A stretch of 64,000 bases of DNA from JBBQYD01 sp942493075. GTDB taxonomy: Bacteria > Verrucomicrobiota > Verrucomicrobiia > Limisphaerales > UBA8199. The position numbers and the translations under genes were made by a program. This document shows, one piece after another, positions 25,622 through 33,822 of this stretch. The stretch covers positions 5,580,001-5,644,000 of the forward strand of contig OW818681.1 in the NCBI GenBank assembly GCA_942493075.1, in the 5' to 3' direction. The notes under the pieces were generated by a model. It did no database searches. It was not told where the DNA came from and worked only from the letters and a program-made list of their open reading frames with translations. Position 1 is the first letter of the stretch. Every line of letters begins with the position of its first letter.

Positions 25622-26317
25622 TCAGAGATCGGCCAGCCCAACCTTGCGAATCTTCGCCTGGGTGCTGGCGATATCGTATTCGACGCGGCGCAATTCGACG
25701 GTCTGTCCATCCCAATCATAGATGACGTAGGCAGCCCTCGGGTCGTTGTCTCGGGGCTGCCCGACAGAGCCGGGATTGATAAAGTATTTCGTGCCGGGTT
25801 CTATCTTAAGCTTCTGGTACGAATCGGCATGAACGGATGCACCGGCAACGAATGCAACCGGCACATGGGTGTGGCCGAAGAAGCAAACCGTAGTCCTTTG
25901 ACATGCCAAGCTGGCGCTGGCAGAGAGGACATCAAACGCGTAGGTCCATAGCGCAGGAGAATCAAGGGTAGCGTGAACGATTGTCAGTCCTTCAACTTCT
26001 GCCACATAGGGCAGACTGTTCAACCATTGGAGGTCGTCTGCAGAGAGCTGGCTGCGGGTCCAGTTCACAACAGCGGTGGCCCTGGGATTAAGCGCCTCTG
26101 GCAGGCTGTTCGTGACGCAATACTCATCGTGATTGCCCTTAACGCATGGGGCGTTTAGACCTCGCACGATCTCAAGGCAGGCTTTTGGATCTGCGCAGTA
26201 GCCGACAAAATCCCCCAGAAAAACATGGCGCTCACAACCCGATCGCTTTGCATCCAAAAGCACGGATTCCAAGGCCTCGAGATTCGCATGTACATCAGTA
26301 ATGACTGCAAGCTTCAT
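25622..26317 (-). CDS. Calcineurin-like phosphoesterase (MJ0936/YfcE type)
   Basis: The 231-residue protein has the metallophosphoesterase signatures DVHAN (residues 8-12), GDFVGY, GNHDEY, a His in VHATLDSP and GHTHVP, all metal ligands in the expected order. The compact size matches the MJ0936/YfcE group of phosphodiesterases and phosphatases acting on small nucleotides or model diesters. The start at 26317 (MKLAVITD) is chosen because motif I begins at residue 8; the longer frame adds an unconserved extension. Confidence 0.85.
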   Translation of the reverse strand: MKLAVITDVHANLEALESVLLDAKRSGCERHVFLGDFVGYCADPKACLEIVRGLNAPCVKGNHDEYCVTNSLPEALNPRATAVVNWTRSQLSADDLQWLNSLPYVAEVEGLTIVHATLDSPALWTYAFDVLSASASLACQRTTVCFFGHTHVPVAFVAGASVHADSYQKLKIEPGTKYFINPGSVGQPRDNDPRAAYVIYDWDGQTVELRRVEYDIASTQAKIRKVGLADL

Positions 26318-26394
26318 GTGACTGGGATGTGGCGCCAACCTATCAGGTAGAAACGCCTTTCGCAAATCTCATTCGGGGAGATGAATCGTCTTTC

Positions 26395-26440
26395 TTTATG
26401 CTTATCTGTGCCATCTGCGGATACTCATCCATTGAAGGGT
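26395..26440. repeat. CCACAGAT-family fragment
   Basis: The segment ATCTGTGCCATCTGCGGATA at 26406-26425 matches the inverted form of the motif near 2375 and 6710. It lies between the phosphoesterase and the sigma factor gene. Confidence 0.4.
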
Positions 26441-26478
26441 CCGCGGATGCAGAGTCGCACGGAAAAATAAACACCGAA

Positions 26479-27906
26479 TCATTTCAGATCTTTTGAGCCG
26501 CAGAACTTCCAGGTATCGCCCTCTTTCTTGAGCGCGACCAATTTAAGGGCGTTCTTTGTGCCAACCGCATTCGCTTGATCCTCCTGCGCATTGAGCGCTA
26601 CGGTCAGGAGTGCCTCGCCGTCAGCTCCTATCTTCGATAGTATCCGATACCCCGGAACTTCCTTGTAATCGCGGCGGTTCATGATGGTGCCGATGAGCTC
26701 CGGGTTTTGGTCGAAGGCCTTGCGCGCATCGGAGTGGAGAGCTGTGAGCACCGCGTTGGAGTCACCTGCGGAGATGGCCCACCATACGGTTTGGAAAGTG
26801 GCTTCAGGCGTGGCGTAGCCTGCAAAGGTCCAAGTTTCCCGCGAAACCCAAGCAGTCGATGTGTTCTCAGCAGGAGATGGGTTGCCAGCTTTCGAAGCTG
26901 CTGCGGGCAAAGCAGCATGCAATTCATTGGTCTGGCGGCGCAAAACGCCCACTTCGTTTCGGAGCCGGAGCAGGTCACGCAACTGGTCGCCGGAGAGTTC
27001 CTGCGCATTTCGGACGTTGGCCAACGCATTGGAAAGGCGCTGGTTCTCTACAGCCAACTGGTTTGCCTGCTCCGTTTGTAATCGAAGTGACTGATTCTCC
27101 TGGCGCAGTTGATCCAGCGCTTGTTGATGTGAAATCCAGGGCACAACAACTCCAGCCGTAATTACGGCACCAATGATTCCGACTTTGATTTTTGTCATAG
27201 CGATTAGTTTGATCCAAGAAGTTGCAATCGAGGCCGCACCCGCCGCCCCTGCAGCGGAAGCGAGTGCGGCCGTGGTGATGCTGGTTGCCAGGCCTGCAGG
27301 CACTGCAATCGCGCCTTCGGCACTCAGGAAGGTGCCCAGGGCTGCGACAGACAGCGCGGCGCCCCGAGCTCCAAGCCGTTCCTGAAGCTTCTCAAGCGCT
27401 CGTCCTACGCGCATCCGCGCGGCGTCTTCACTAATGCCCAGCGCGCTGCCTACCTCACGGAACGCTTTGTTCTGAAAGAAACGCAGCACCAAAAGGTTCC
27501 TCTCTTCCGCCGCCAGCTTGTTCAAGGCCTCGTCGAGCACCGGGCGTAAATCGTGTTCAGCATCTTCTCCAGCGGGTGGAACGGTGGTGTCTTGCATGGA
27601 AACAGCGTGTTGCTCGCGGGCTTGGCGGCGCTGATGGGAACGAAGAAAAGAAGCGGCTGCGTAACGTGTGCTGGTATACAGCCAGCCACTCAGCACTTCA
27701 CGATCGACTAGGCTCCTGGCTTTGCGGGCCAGGTCAATGAACACCGTCTGGGCCACGTCCTTGGCTGCAGCCTCATCGCCGTTGAGCTGCCGCAGTGCTG
27801 CAGAGTAAACCAATGGCAGGCATCTGCGCACCAGTTCCGCAAAAGCTTGCTCGGACCCTTTATCGACGTAATCACGCAGACATTCTGTTTCGTTGCTCAT
27901 TCCCAT
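26479..27906 (-). CDS. ECF sigma factor with membrane-anchored C-terminal extension
   Basis: The 475-residue protein begins as a normal ECF sigma factor: region 2 (about 18-80, FAELVRRCLPLVYSAALRQ and VFIDLARKA, with the -10 binding helix SGWLYTSTRYAAASFLRSH) and region 4 (about 128-180, LRFFQNKAFREVGSALGIS, HTH ISEDAARMRVGRALEKL). Instead of stopping near residue 190, it continues with Ala/Gly-rich hydrophobic stretches (190-255), a coiled coil (260-320) and a 120-residue soluble domain. This layout is common in Verrucomicrobia. The extension may tether or inhibit the sigma part, like a built-in anti-sigma. No separate anti-sigma gene is adjacent. Confidence 0.85.
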   Translation of the reverse strand: MGMSNETECLRDYVDKGSEQAFAELVRRCLPLVYSAALRQLNGDEAAAKDVAQTVFIDLARKARSLVDREVLSGWLYTSTRYAAASFLRSHQRRQAREQHAVSMQDTTVPPAGEDAEHDLRPVLDEALNKLAAEERNLLVLRFFQNKAFREVGSALGISEDAARMRVGRALEKLQERLGARGAALSVAALGTFLSAEGAIAVPAGLATSITTAALASAAGAAGAASIATSWIKLIAMTKIKVGIIGAVITAGVVVPWISHQQALDQLRQENQSLRLQTEQANQLAVENQRLSNALANVRNAQELSGDQLRDLLRLRNEVGVLRRQTNELHAALPAAASKAGNPSPAENTSTAWVSRETWTFAGYATPEATFQTVWWAISAGDSNAVLTALHSDARKAFDQNPELIGTIMNRRDYKEVPGYRILSKIGADGEALLTVALNAQEDQANAVGTKNALKLVALKKEGDTWKFCGSKDLK

Positions 27907-28119
27907 TCACCCTATAGCAGCCGCCGAATTGAGAACCGAACAAAAAAACTCTACTCAAAGCTTTGGATCAGGTGGCCTGGAAATGGACGGGTATTTCAAC
28001 GCCCCATCCGCCTGCAAGTCCAACCCCGGCAAGCCTGGAACCTCGTTACAGATCCCATCCCGTTGTGGGTGTTCTTCCCCGGTATAGTCTTGCAATCAAG
28101 TCATCCAGATATTTGAATA

Positions 28120-28125
28120 TATAAT
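28120..28125 (+). promoter_or_regulatory. TATAAT box upstream of the small RNA
   Basis: A perfect -10-like hexamer in AT-rich DNA, 7 bases before the inferred RNA start. No well-spaced -35 hexamer was found (TTGCAA at 28090 is too far). A 6-bp inverted repeat GACACAattaTGTGTC lies just downstream at 28151-28166. Confidence 0.3.
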
Positions 28126-28131
28126 AATGAT

Positions 28132-28429
28132 TCCCCTAAAAGTATAAGTAGACACAATTATGTGTCATGCTGTAGTCTCTGCACGCATTTTATGAACACC
28201 TCCGCGAACATTGTAGCAACGATAGGGCTGACGACGCCCCACCCGAAAGATTTCGGGTTGCGCCGTGAAACCCAAGTCGTGGGCTGGATGTTCAGCCGGG
28301 GCCTCTCGGGTAGTCTGAGCGAGCATCAGACATCTTATAACCACGAAAGGCTATTGGTAGGCAGGTGATGCGATTATAAAATCAGCAAGATTTCAAACCC
28401 TGCTTACCGCGACGTAAGCAGGGTTTTTT
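28132..28429 (+). ncRNA. Candidate stand-alone small RNA
   Basis: This plus-strand stretch has no long reading frame, is divergent from the sigma factor gene and ends in a strong intrinsic terminator. It contains several perfect hairpins in a row: ACCCGAAAgaTTTCGGGT (28241-28258), GGCTGgatgttCAGCC, and GTCTGagcgagcatCAGAC (28313-28331). No downstream gene follows the terminator before the group II intron at 29188, so a riboswitch or leader is unlikely. It does not match tmRNA, SRP RNA, RNase P RNA or 6S RNA by any motif I can see. The 5' end is a guess. Confidence 0.5.
28395..28429 (+). terminator. Strong rho-independent terminator
   Basis: A 13-bp perfect stem, AAACCCTGCTTAC (28395-28407) with GTAAGCAGGGTTT (28414-28426), a 6-base loop CGCGAC, and a T-run ending at 28429. 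It points along the plus strand. Confidence 0.88.
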
Positions 28430-29187
28430 ATTGCCCATGAACCAAGCAACCAAACAAGCAATAGCGATACAGTATGAAAATAACCAACGCATGAGCGCCA
28501 CATCACGGGTGTGATGCATAGGCTGATTCAACACGACGGGACGCCAGTTCAAGATCCTCCGCAAATCACGCGGATGGGTCAGCGCCCGTGGTGTGCCCAG
28601 CTTGGTTCATTCGACCGTCAGATAAACGATTTTTACATTCTAAAGGCCTTCCAGGAGGTGTGCCTCAAAAACCCTTCGACAAGCTCAGGGTTCCCTTGGA
28701 CAAATTCAGGGTTAACCATGAGCGACGCGCCGAGCGCGGAGTCGAAAGGCCAAACACCGAAAGAACCACCGTGAAACCGTGGGTTGGTATCCAACAGGAT
28801 ATCAAGAGGTGTGTGTTCTTTCTTTGCTTCAGTGGTGGGGACGCTCTCGCCGCAGAGCGCCAAGAAGCAAGTCTAAAGTCTAAAGGCTAAGGTCTAAAAG
28901 GACGTGGCTCGTCCATGGTCTTCGAAGTGTATACGCTTTTTGCATTTCAGCGGCCTACGGCCAGGCCGCCCTACCAGATCAATGCCGCTGCACGTTAGCT
29001 TGGTGTAAAATCCTGGCGTCTTCGCGTCTCTACGTGATTACATTTCTGTTTCTGACATCCGTCACTCCGGGCGTGATTACAGTTAGGCGAACCGCGTGCT
29101 AGAGCGAAGCCGCCCTGCCTGGTTTACGGCTTAATTGTTCAGGTTTTCCTTCTGTGAAAATTCGGCGGCATCGGCGATGCCGCCCTA
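28430..29187. other. Repeat-rich, gene-free stretch before the intron
   Basis: No gene is visible in these 758 bases. The stretch contains CCTTCGACAAGCTCAGGGTT and GAGCGCGGAGTCGAAAGG (28673-28752), a fragment type widespread in bacterial genomes; a run of AAGTCTAAAG-like units (28868-28898); and several GGCCTACGGCC/GGCGGC palindromes. It ends with hairpin GGCGGCAT-cggcg-ATGCCGCC (29164-29184), directly upstream of the intron. Confidence 0.45.
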
Positions 29188-31094
29188 GGGCGCCGGGCAG
29201 GGCACCAAACTAATCATCTGAAAAGTGATGATCGAAGCTAACAGTGGCAATCGTAGTCAACGGCAAGGTGGACCTCGTGAGGGGGCCGCTGGCAGGAAGC
29301 CTGAGACAAACCGACGACCTTACGAACAGAAACGGACAGTGAGGCCGGACATGGGAGATAAGAGGGCTAGGAGCGTCGAAATCCAACAACTGTGCAAGCC
29401 ATGTCAGGTAGAGTCCGAAGGCACGGCGGGAAAGTTTGGTGTCTTACCCCGGGAGACCTCCTCCGAGGCAGGTGCTTCAGGGGAGGAGTCAGCAGAGGTC
29501 GTAGTAGGCGGATGGAAGTTCCTAGGCAAAGACCTTCAAGAAATGGAACAAATCCGAGCCGCCGAAGGACTAAAGAGCAAAGGCGATGACCTTAATCCCA
29601 ACTCCCTATCCAGTGCGCAAGAAGGAACACGCGCCGGGGGGCCAGGCAAACAGAAGTGGCTCTCCGGGATGTGGCTGCCCCACGGTGCAACCGGTCAAGC
29701 AGTCGCAGCGGATTCCGAGTCTGGAGAGGGGCGGAAGGAGGAAAGAAAGGAACAAGCGCCAGATCTGATAGAGAAGATCGTCAGCGATGAGAATGCCGCG
29801 CTGGCCTTACTGGCTGTAGAGAAGAACAGAGGGGCAGCAGGCATCGACGGGATGGGAACGGAGCAGTTACGGCCCCACCTGGAAAAGCATTGGCCGACGA
29901 TACGAAGGAAATTGCTGGAAGGAACCTATGTGCCCAGCCCCGTCAAACGGGTCTGGCTGCCTAAACCAAACGGAGGGAAGCGCCCGCTGGGAATACCCAC
30001 GGTGCTCGACCGGTTCATTCAGCAATTGATCCTTGGAGAACTGCAGCCCCTGTTCGAGCCGATCTTCAGCGAGCATAGCTGGGGGTTCCGGCCTGGAAGG
30101 GGAGCCCATGACGCGGTCCGGTCCGCACAGCGGATCATGACCGAAGAAGGCAAGAGTTGGGTAGTGGACATGGACATCAAAGGTTTCTTTGACAACGTGG
30201 ACCACGACATACTGATGCGGCTCATTGGCCTGCAAATCCGGGACAAACAGGTGCTCAAGGTAATTGGGCGCATTTTGCGAGCCGGAGTGTGGGAAGAGGG
30301 ACGCATCACAAAGCCGGAAGGCAAGGGCACGCCACAGGGCGGCCCGCTTTCACCCTTGCTGGCCAACATCTATTTGGATGTGCTGGACAAGGAGCTGGAA
30401 CAGCGCGGGTTGAGCTTCAGCCGCTATGCGGATGACTGCAATATCTACGTCAGCAGCGAGAAAGCCGCCCAACGGGTTCTGGAGAAGGTAACCAAGTTTG
30501 TTGCCCAGAAACTCAAGCTGGAAGTCAGTGCCAGCAAGAGTGGGGTGGACCGGCCCTGGAAGCGCAAGTTTCTAGGATTCCGACTCAGCCCCCAGGGAGT
30601 CATCGAAGCGAGCGATAAAGCCATCGAGCGACTCCGGGACAAGGTGCGCGAACTGTGGCGAAGCTGCCAGAGTCAAACCAGCACCCAAATGCGCGATCAG
30701 TGGAAGCGGTACCTGCGGGGATGGTGGGAATACTACCGTCTGAGCGGCAACACCAGGCAGTTCACAGCGCAGGACGGGTGGATACGCCGGCACGTCAGGA
30801 AGTATTTCTGGCTGCGCTGGCACAACTCAACAGGACGGATCAACGCCCTGCGCAAACTCGGGGTCACCTACCCGCTGCTGCGGTCCGCCAAAAGTGGACG
30901 CGGCGCGTGGAGGATGGCTAAACACCCCGTGATGCAGACAGGCTTGAATAACCGGCGTCTTCGCCGCCACGGATTCCTAAGCTTTGCAGATCTGATCAGC
31001 CAAACCTGAATGAGCTCAACCGCCGGATGCGTGAAAACCGCTTGTCCGGTGGTGTGGGAGGGATGACGGGTAACTCCCGTCATCCCGACCCGAT
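29188..31094 (+). mobile_element. Group II intron
   Basis: The 5' end is placed at GGGCGCCGGGCAGGGCACC (29188), which resembles the GUGCG-CC-x-GGC start of bacterial group II introns but has G instead of U at position 2. The next 200 bases carry the usual domain I text (GAAGCTAACAGTGGCAA, AAGGTGGACCTCGTGAGG, AACTTACGAACAG-like). Domain V lies at about 31009-31056 (GAGCTCAACCGCC...GGTGGTGTGGGAGG) and domain VI follows, with a 3' end at CGAT, 31094. The intron starts 3 bases after an 8-bp hairpin, the kind of site favoured by introns that insert behind terminator stems. The precise ends are inferred. Confidence 0.8.
29669..31009 (+). CDS. ltrA: Group II intron reverse transcriptase/maturase
   Basis: The 446-residue protein has RT0 (NRGAAGIDGMGTEQLRPHLE), RT blocks with IPKPxGGKRPLGIPTVLDR-like text, FRPGRGAHDAV, the palm motif SRYADDCN, and a maturase domain (RGWWEYYRLSG, GWIRRHVRKYFWLRW). 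There is no C-terminal HNH endonuclease, so mobility would rely on reverse splicing into single-stranded or replicating DNA. The frame is open from 29225, but the first 148 codons overlap structured intron RNA. A start at 29669 (MWLPHGATG) gives the usual length. All catalytic residues are present. Confidence 0.9.
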   Translation: MWLPHGATGQAVAADSESGEGRKEERKEQAPDLIEKIVSDENAALALLAVEKNRGAAGIDGMGTEQLRPHLEKHWPTIRRKLLEGTYVPSPVKRVWLPKPNGGKRPLGIPTVLDRFIQQLILGELQPLFEPIFSEHSWGFRPGRGAHDAVRSAQRIMTEEGKSWVVDMDIKGFFDNVDHDILMRLIGLQIRDKQVLKVIGRILRAGVWEEGRITKPEGKGTPQGGPLSPLLANIYLDVLDKELEQRGLSFSRYADDCNIYVSSEKAAQRVLEKVTKFVAQKLKLEVSASKSGVDRPWKRKFLGFRLSPQGVIEASDKAIERLRDKVRELWRSCQSQTSTQMRDQWKRYLRGWWEYYRLSGNTRQFTAQDGWIRRHVRKYFWLRWHNSTGRINALRKLGVTYPLLRSAKSGRGAWRMAKHPVMQTGLNNRRLRRHGFLSFADLISQT

Positions 31095-31133
31095 CCCAGC
31101 CCCCATTTTTTAACCATCAACAAGAAACCCCCT

Positions 31134-31322
31134 ATGCAATCCATAATCCACATCATACCGCCGTGGCTGCGGGCGAGACTAATACGGCCAGCCCAGCAAA
31201 AACCATCAGTGGCCAGCAAGAAGGAGCGGCAGCCTTTGCCAGTGCTGCCAAACCCAGAGCCACCGGTAAATCCTACCGATGAGTATCTGTATCGAGGAAT
31301 CGAGATGCTCTGGCGTCTGTAA
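31134..31322 (+). CDS. Small proline-rich protein upstream of rtcB
   Basis: The 62-residue open frame begins 40 bases after the intron. It has an amphipathic start (IIHIIPPWLRARLI), a basic proline-rich middle (KKERQPLPVLPNPEPPVNP) and an acidic-aromatic end (DEYLYRGIEMLWRL). No family is recognised. Its position just before the rtcB-like gene and the coding-like composition make it a possible small partner, but the evidence is thin. Confidence 0.4.
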   Translation: MQSIIHIIPPWLRARLIRPAQQKPSVASKKERQPLPVLPNPEPPVNPTDEYLYRGIEMLWRL

Positions 31323-31394
31323 GAAACATACGAGCCCTGGGCGCCAAAGCCCGGCCGTGCCAACAACCCCCAGTAAGTAGAAAGGAAATATCCA

Positions 31395-31562
31395 ATGAAA
31401 CCTGTCGTTCGTTATCGCACCCCGACTGTAACCATGTTCCGAGGGCGTTCCAAACAGGGACGCGTCCTCCGGATTAAACCCATCAAACTGCAGTTCGTTT
31501 TCCGGCCAGTCCGCTTTGGCGTGAAGCCGGAAATCCACATCCTGGAAACCGATTCAACTTGA
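31395..31562 (+). CDS. Small basic protein upstream of rtcB
   Basis: A 55-codon frame with a good ribosome binding site (GAAAGGAAA, 7 bases before ATG). The first 36 residues are strongly basic (RYRTPTVTMFRGRSKQGRVL, then RIKPIKLQFVF). After a run of five T at 31498-31502 the natural-looking continuation (RPVRFGVKPEIHILETD) is in another frame, suggesting a frameshift there, either real or a base-call error. No family is recognised. Confidence 0.4.
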   Translation: MKPVVRYRTPTVTMFRGRSKQGRVLRIKPIKLQFVFRPVRFGVKPEIHILETDST

Positions 31563-31633
31563 AACAAGAACCCATGAAATGCCCGGTTAACGGGCATCCA
31601 CTCCCAAACAATCGATTCTCAATCCCAAATCCT

Positions 31634-32782
31634 ATGTACTCAACACTCCCAACTCAAAGCACCCCGGCAGTTCGTCTCTTGGCTTCGCCCAAGAGCTGGA
31701 TTGAGGGAGAAGCTCTCCGCCAGCTCTATGCAACCTCCAAGCTGGAAGGCATGCGTTTAGCGGTCGGTTTCCCGGATCTGCATCCGGGCAAAGGCGGCGC
31801 TGTCGGTGCCGCGTTCACAACCGACACCTTCATCTATCCCTACCTGATCGGCGGGGACATCGGCTGCGGCATGGCTCTGTTCAAGACCGACCTGGTTCGA
31901 CGCGATGTAAAACTTGATCGTTGGACAAAGCTCCCGTTCGATCTTGAACATGCCTGGACCGATGACATGAACGCAGTCCTCGCAAAAGAACAGCTCGAAT
32001 CCACCAGCTACGACAGCGCCCTTGGCACTCTGGGAGGTGGGAATCACTTCGCCGAGCTCCAGTCGGTTGAGGAAATCCTCAACCCGCGCGAGTTCAAGAG
32101 CCTCGCGTTGGGCAAGCAGCAACTGGTAGCGCTCGTGCACAGCGGTTCACGCGGGCTGGGCGAATCCGTCCTGCGTGATTACGTGACTGAGCATCAGGCC
32201 AGCGGCTCGGATGCAGAGTCGTTTGCGGCGGCAGCCTACCTGCAAAGCCATGACTTGGCGGTGCATTGGGCCAAGGTGAACCGAAAGCTCCTGGCTGAGC
32301 GCTTTGCTCACTCGCTCGGCGCAGAGGCCGAACCCCTGTGGGATGGCTGCCACAACAGCGTTACACCCCGGCAACTGGACACTGGTGAGACCATTTGGAT
32401 TCACCGGAAAGGAGCCGTGGCAGCCGAAACTGAGCCAGTGATGATTCCCGGATCACGCGGGACGCTCAGCTATCTGGTCAAACCTTTGGGCGATGGCCAA
32501 AACCGAGCATGGTCGCTCGCTCACGGCGCCGGACGCAAATGGTCGCGAAGCGAGGCCCGGTTGCGCATGCGGGAGCGCTTTAGAAGAGAACAGCTCCTGC
32601 AGACAGCGCTCGGCGGACGAGTCATCTGCGGTGAGCGGGATCTTCTCTATAAAGAGGCACCAGCAGCCTACAAAAACATCGAGGCAGTCATTCAAGACCT
32701 CGTAGATGCCGGTGTCGCTTCAGTCATTGCGACGTTCCGACCGCTGCTCACTTATAAATGCAAAGCCAAGGATATACCCTAA
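31634..32782 (+). CDS. rtcB: RtcB-family RNA ligase
   Basis: The 382-residue protein has the RtcB active-site segments in order: GFPDLHPGKG, GGDIGCGM (Mn-binding Asp/Cys), LGGGNHFAEL, VHSGSRGLG, IHRKGAVAAE and YKEAPAAYKN. The GMP-accepting His is expected in HRKGA/AHGAGR (SLAHGAGRKWSR). RtcB joins 2',3'-cyclic phosphate or 3'-phosphate ends to 5'-OH ends in tRNA repair. It is shorter than the housekeeping enzyme (about 400-480) and resembles the RtcB2-like branch found in repair operons. The start at 31634 keeps the conserved SPKSWIEGEA near the N-terminus; 31574 is also possible. Confidence 0.9.
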   Translation: MYSTLPTQSTPAVRLLASPKSWIEGEALRQLYATSKLEGMRLAVGFPDLHPGKGGAVGAAFTTDTFIYPYLIGGDIGCGMALFKTDLVRRDVKLDRWTKLPFDLEHAWTDDMNAVLAKEQLESTSYDSALGTLGGGNHFAELQSVEEILNPREFKSLALGKQQLVALVHSGSRGLGESVLRDYVTEHQASGSDAESFAAAAYLQSHDLAVHWAKVNRKLLAERFAHSLGAEAEPLWDGCHNSVTPRQLDTGETIWIHRKGAVAAETEPVMIPGSRGTLSYLVKPLGDGQNRAWSLAHGAGRKWSRSEARLRMRERFRREQLLQTALGGRVICGERDLLYKEAPAAYKNIEAVIQDLVDAGVASVIATFRPLLTYKCKAKDIP

Positions 32783-32883
32783 CCGGTTCCAATCGACGCG
32801 GCCTATTGTAATAGTCCGGGTGGACCGACAGGACGTAGGATCACCCTCAACCAGGAAGAATCAGAATCGTACCCAAAAAAGTT

Positions 32884-33528
32884 ATGAAATCATGTTCAAC
32901 TAAAGCCACGCCCCGCGTGGTGTTCAAAATCAGATTCTTTTGCGATCACGTAGAACAAATCGATCAGCTCGAAGAAGCCCTGGTTCGCAAACCGCAGAAG
33001 CTGCAGCTCGACTTGATCGGGGCAGAAGATCTCTCACCTGACATCGCCCTGTTGGCGCGGTCAGTTCTGGCGAACCGCTCGCCGAAGACGCACTTAATCA
33101 CCAACGCACGCTCCAGTCTTCAAGGGGGTGCCGTCCTGGTGTGGTTAATGGGGGACACGCGGTTGATTCAGGACGACGCTCGCTTGTTCTTCCGCAAGCC
33201 GTATGAGGACAATACGGGTGACGGCGAGGATTGGAGAGGAAACCTGGAGGGTGGCGACGTAGGTCTCGAGGAGATCGACTACGCCCAAGTTCTGCAACAC
33301 ATCAACCACTTCCTGCCAGTCACCGAGCTAGCGGGCCGGGCTGTTGGGAAGGAAACCCTGCGACAATACGGGCTGATTGACAACGAGAAGGCGGATCAGT
33401 TTCTCGCGTCTGTTTTCGCCAGGGTCGAAAAGAAGCCCGCGCCCGCCTCAAACCCGCCTCCTCCACCTGCCCCCGGTCGAGGCAGGCGGATTGCAGGGCT
33501 CCCGAAAGCTAGTTCACGACGAGGCTAG
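32884..33528 (+). CDS. Unknown protein downstream of rtcB, possible ClpP/crotonase fold
   Basis: The 214-residue protein follows rtcB by 101 bases. Its middle part (about 70-120), LARSVLANRSPKTHLITNAR, SSLQGGAVLVWLMGDTRLI and DDARLFFRKP, is laid out like the ClpP/crotonase core: a helix, a TxxxG-like oxyanion strand, a small-residue helix and a DxRxxFR strand. A serine pair (ARSSLQGG) sits near the expected nucleophile position. The C-terminus is a proline-rich basic tail. The fold is an inference; no named family is recognised. The usual RtcB partner, release factor PrfH (with GGQ), is absent here. Confidence 0.6.
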   Translation: MKSCSTKATPRVVFKIRFFCDHVEQIDQLEEALVRKPQKLQLDLIGAEDLSPDIALLARSVLANRSPKTHLITNARSSLQGGAVLVWLMGDTRLIQDDARLFFRKPYEDNTGDGEDWRGNLEGGDVGLEEIDYAQVLQHINHFLPVTELAGRAVGKETLRQYGLIDNEKADQFLASVFARVEKKPAPASNPPPPPAPGRGRRIAGLPKASSRRG

Positions 33529-33655
33529 AATGATAGCCCGCCAATTGCTTGTGATGTTCGGCAACTCATCCGCAAATCGACACTTACGAATGACAGTCGC
33601 GTTCGTTCTCCTGGTGTCAACCCCTCCGAATAGTCACTCGGCTGCTGGTTGTTTC

Positions 33656-33760
33656 TTGCACCCCGGTTCCGGGTGCTATTCCAATCTGCGACTTCACCGG
33701 AGGTCTCCACTTCGTTCCGACCTCCGGCTACTATTTGGCAACCCTTCTGGTTGCGGCCAA
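33656..33760 (+). repeat. Multi-hairpin repeat, family 1, copy C
   Basis: The most complete forward copy: GCACCCCGGTTCCGGGTGC, a spacer, CCGGAGGTctccacttcgttccgACCTCCGG, then GGCAACCcttctGGTTGC and GGCCAATGCTTCAG, the left half of the terminal palindrome seen in copy D. It occupies the gap between the gene ending at 33528 and the convergent gene ending at 33823. Confidence 0.75.
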
Positions 33761-33822
33761 TGCTTCAGCGTAGTCTGGTCGGTGTCCCACCGGTTCCGAC
33801 AGGTGCGTTCTCCCCGTCCGGG

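Noticed and set aside
28130..28430. Riboswitch or tmRNA
   Set aside because: There is no downstream gene within reach and no tRNA-like ends or tag frame, so it is listed only as an unclassified small RNA candidate.
29225..29668. N-terminal extension of the maturase frame
   Set aside because: These codons overlap group II intron RNA domains and have no protein resemblance; a start at 29669 gives the usual maturase length.
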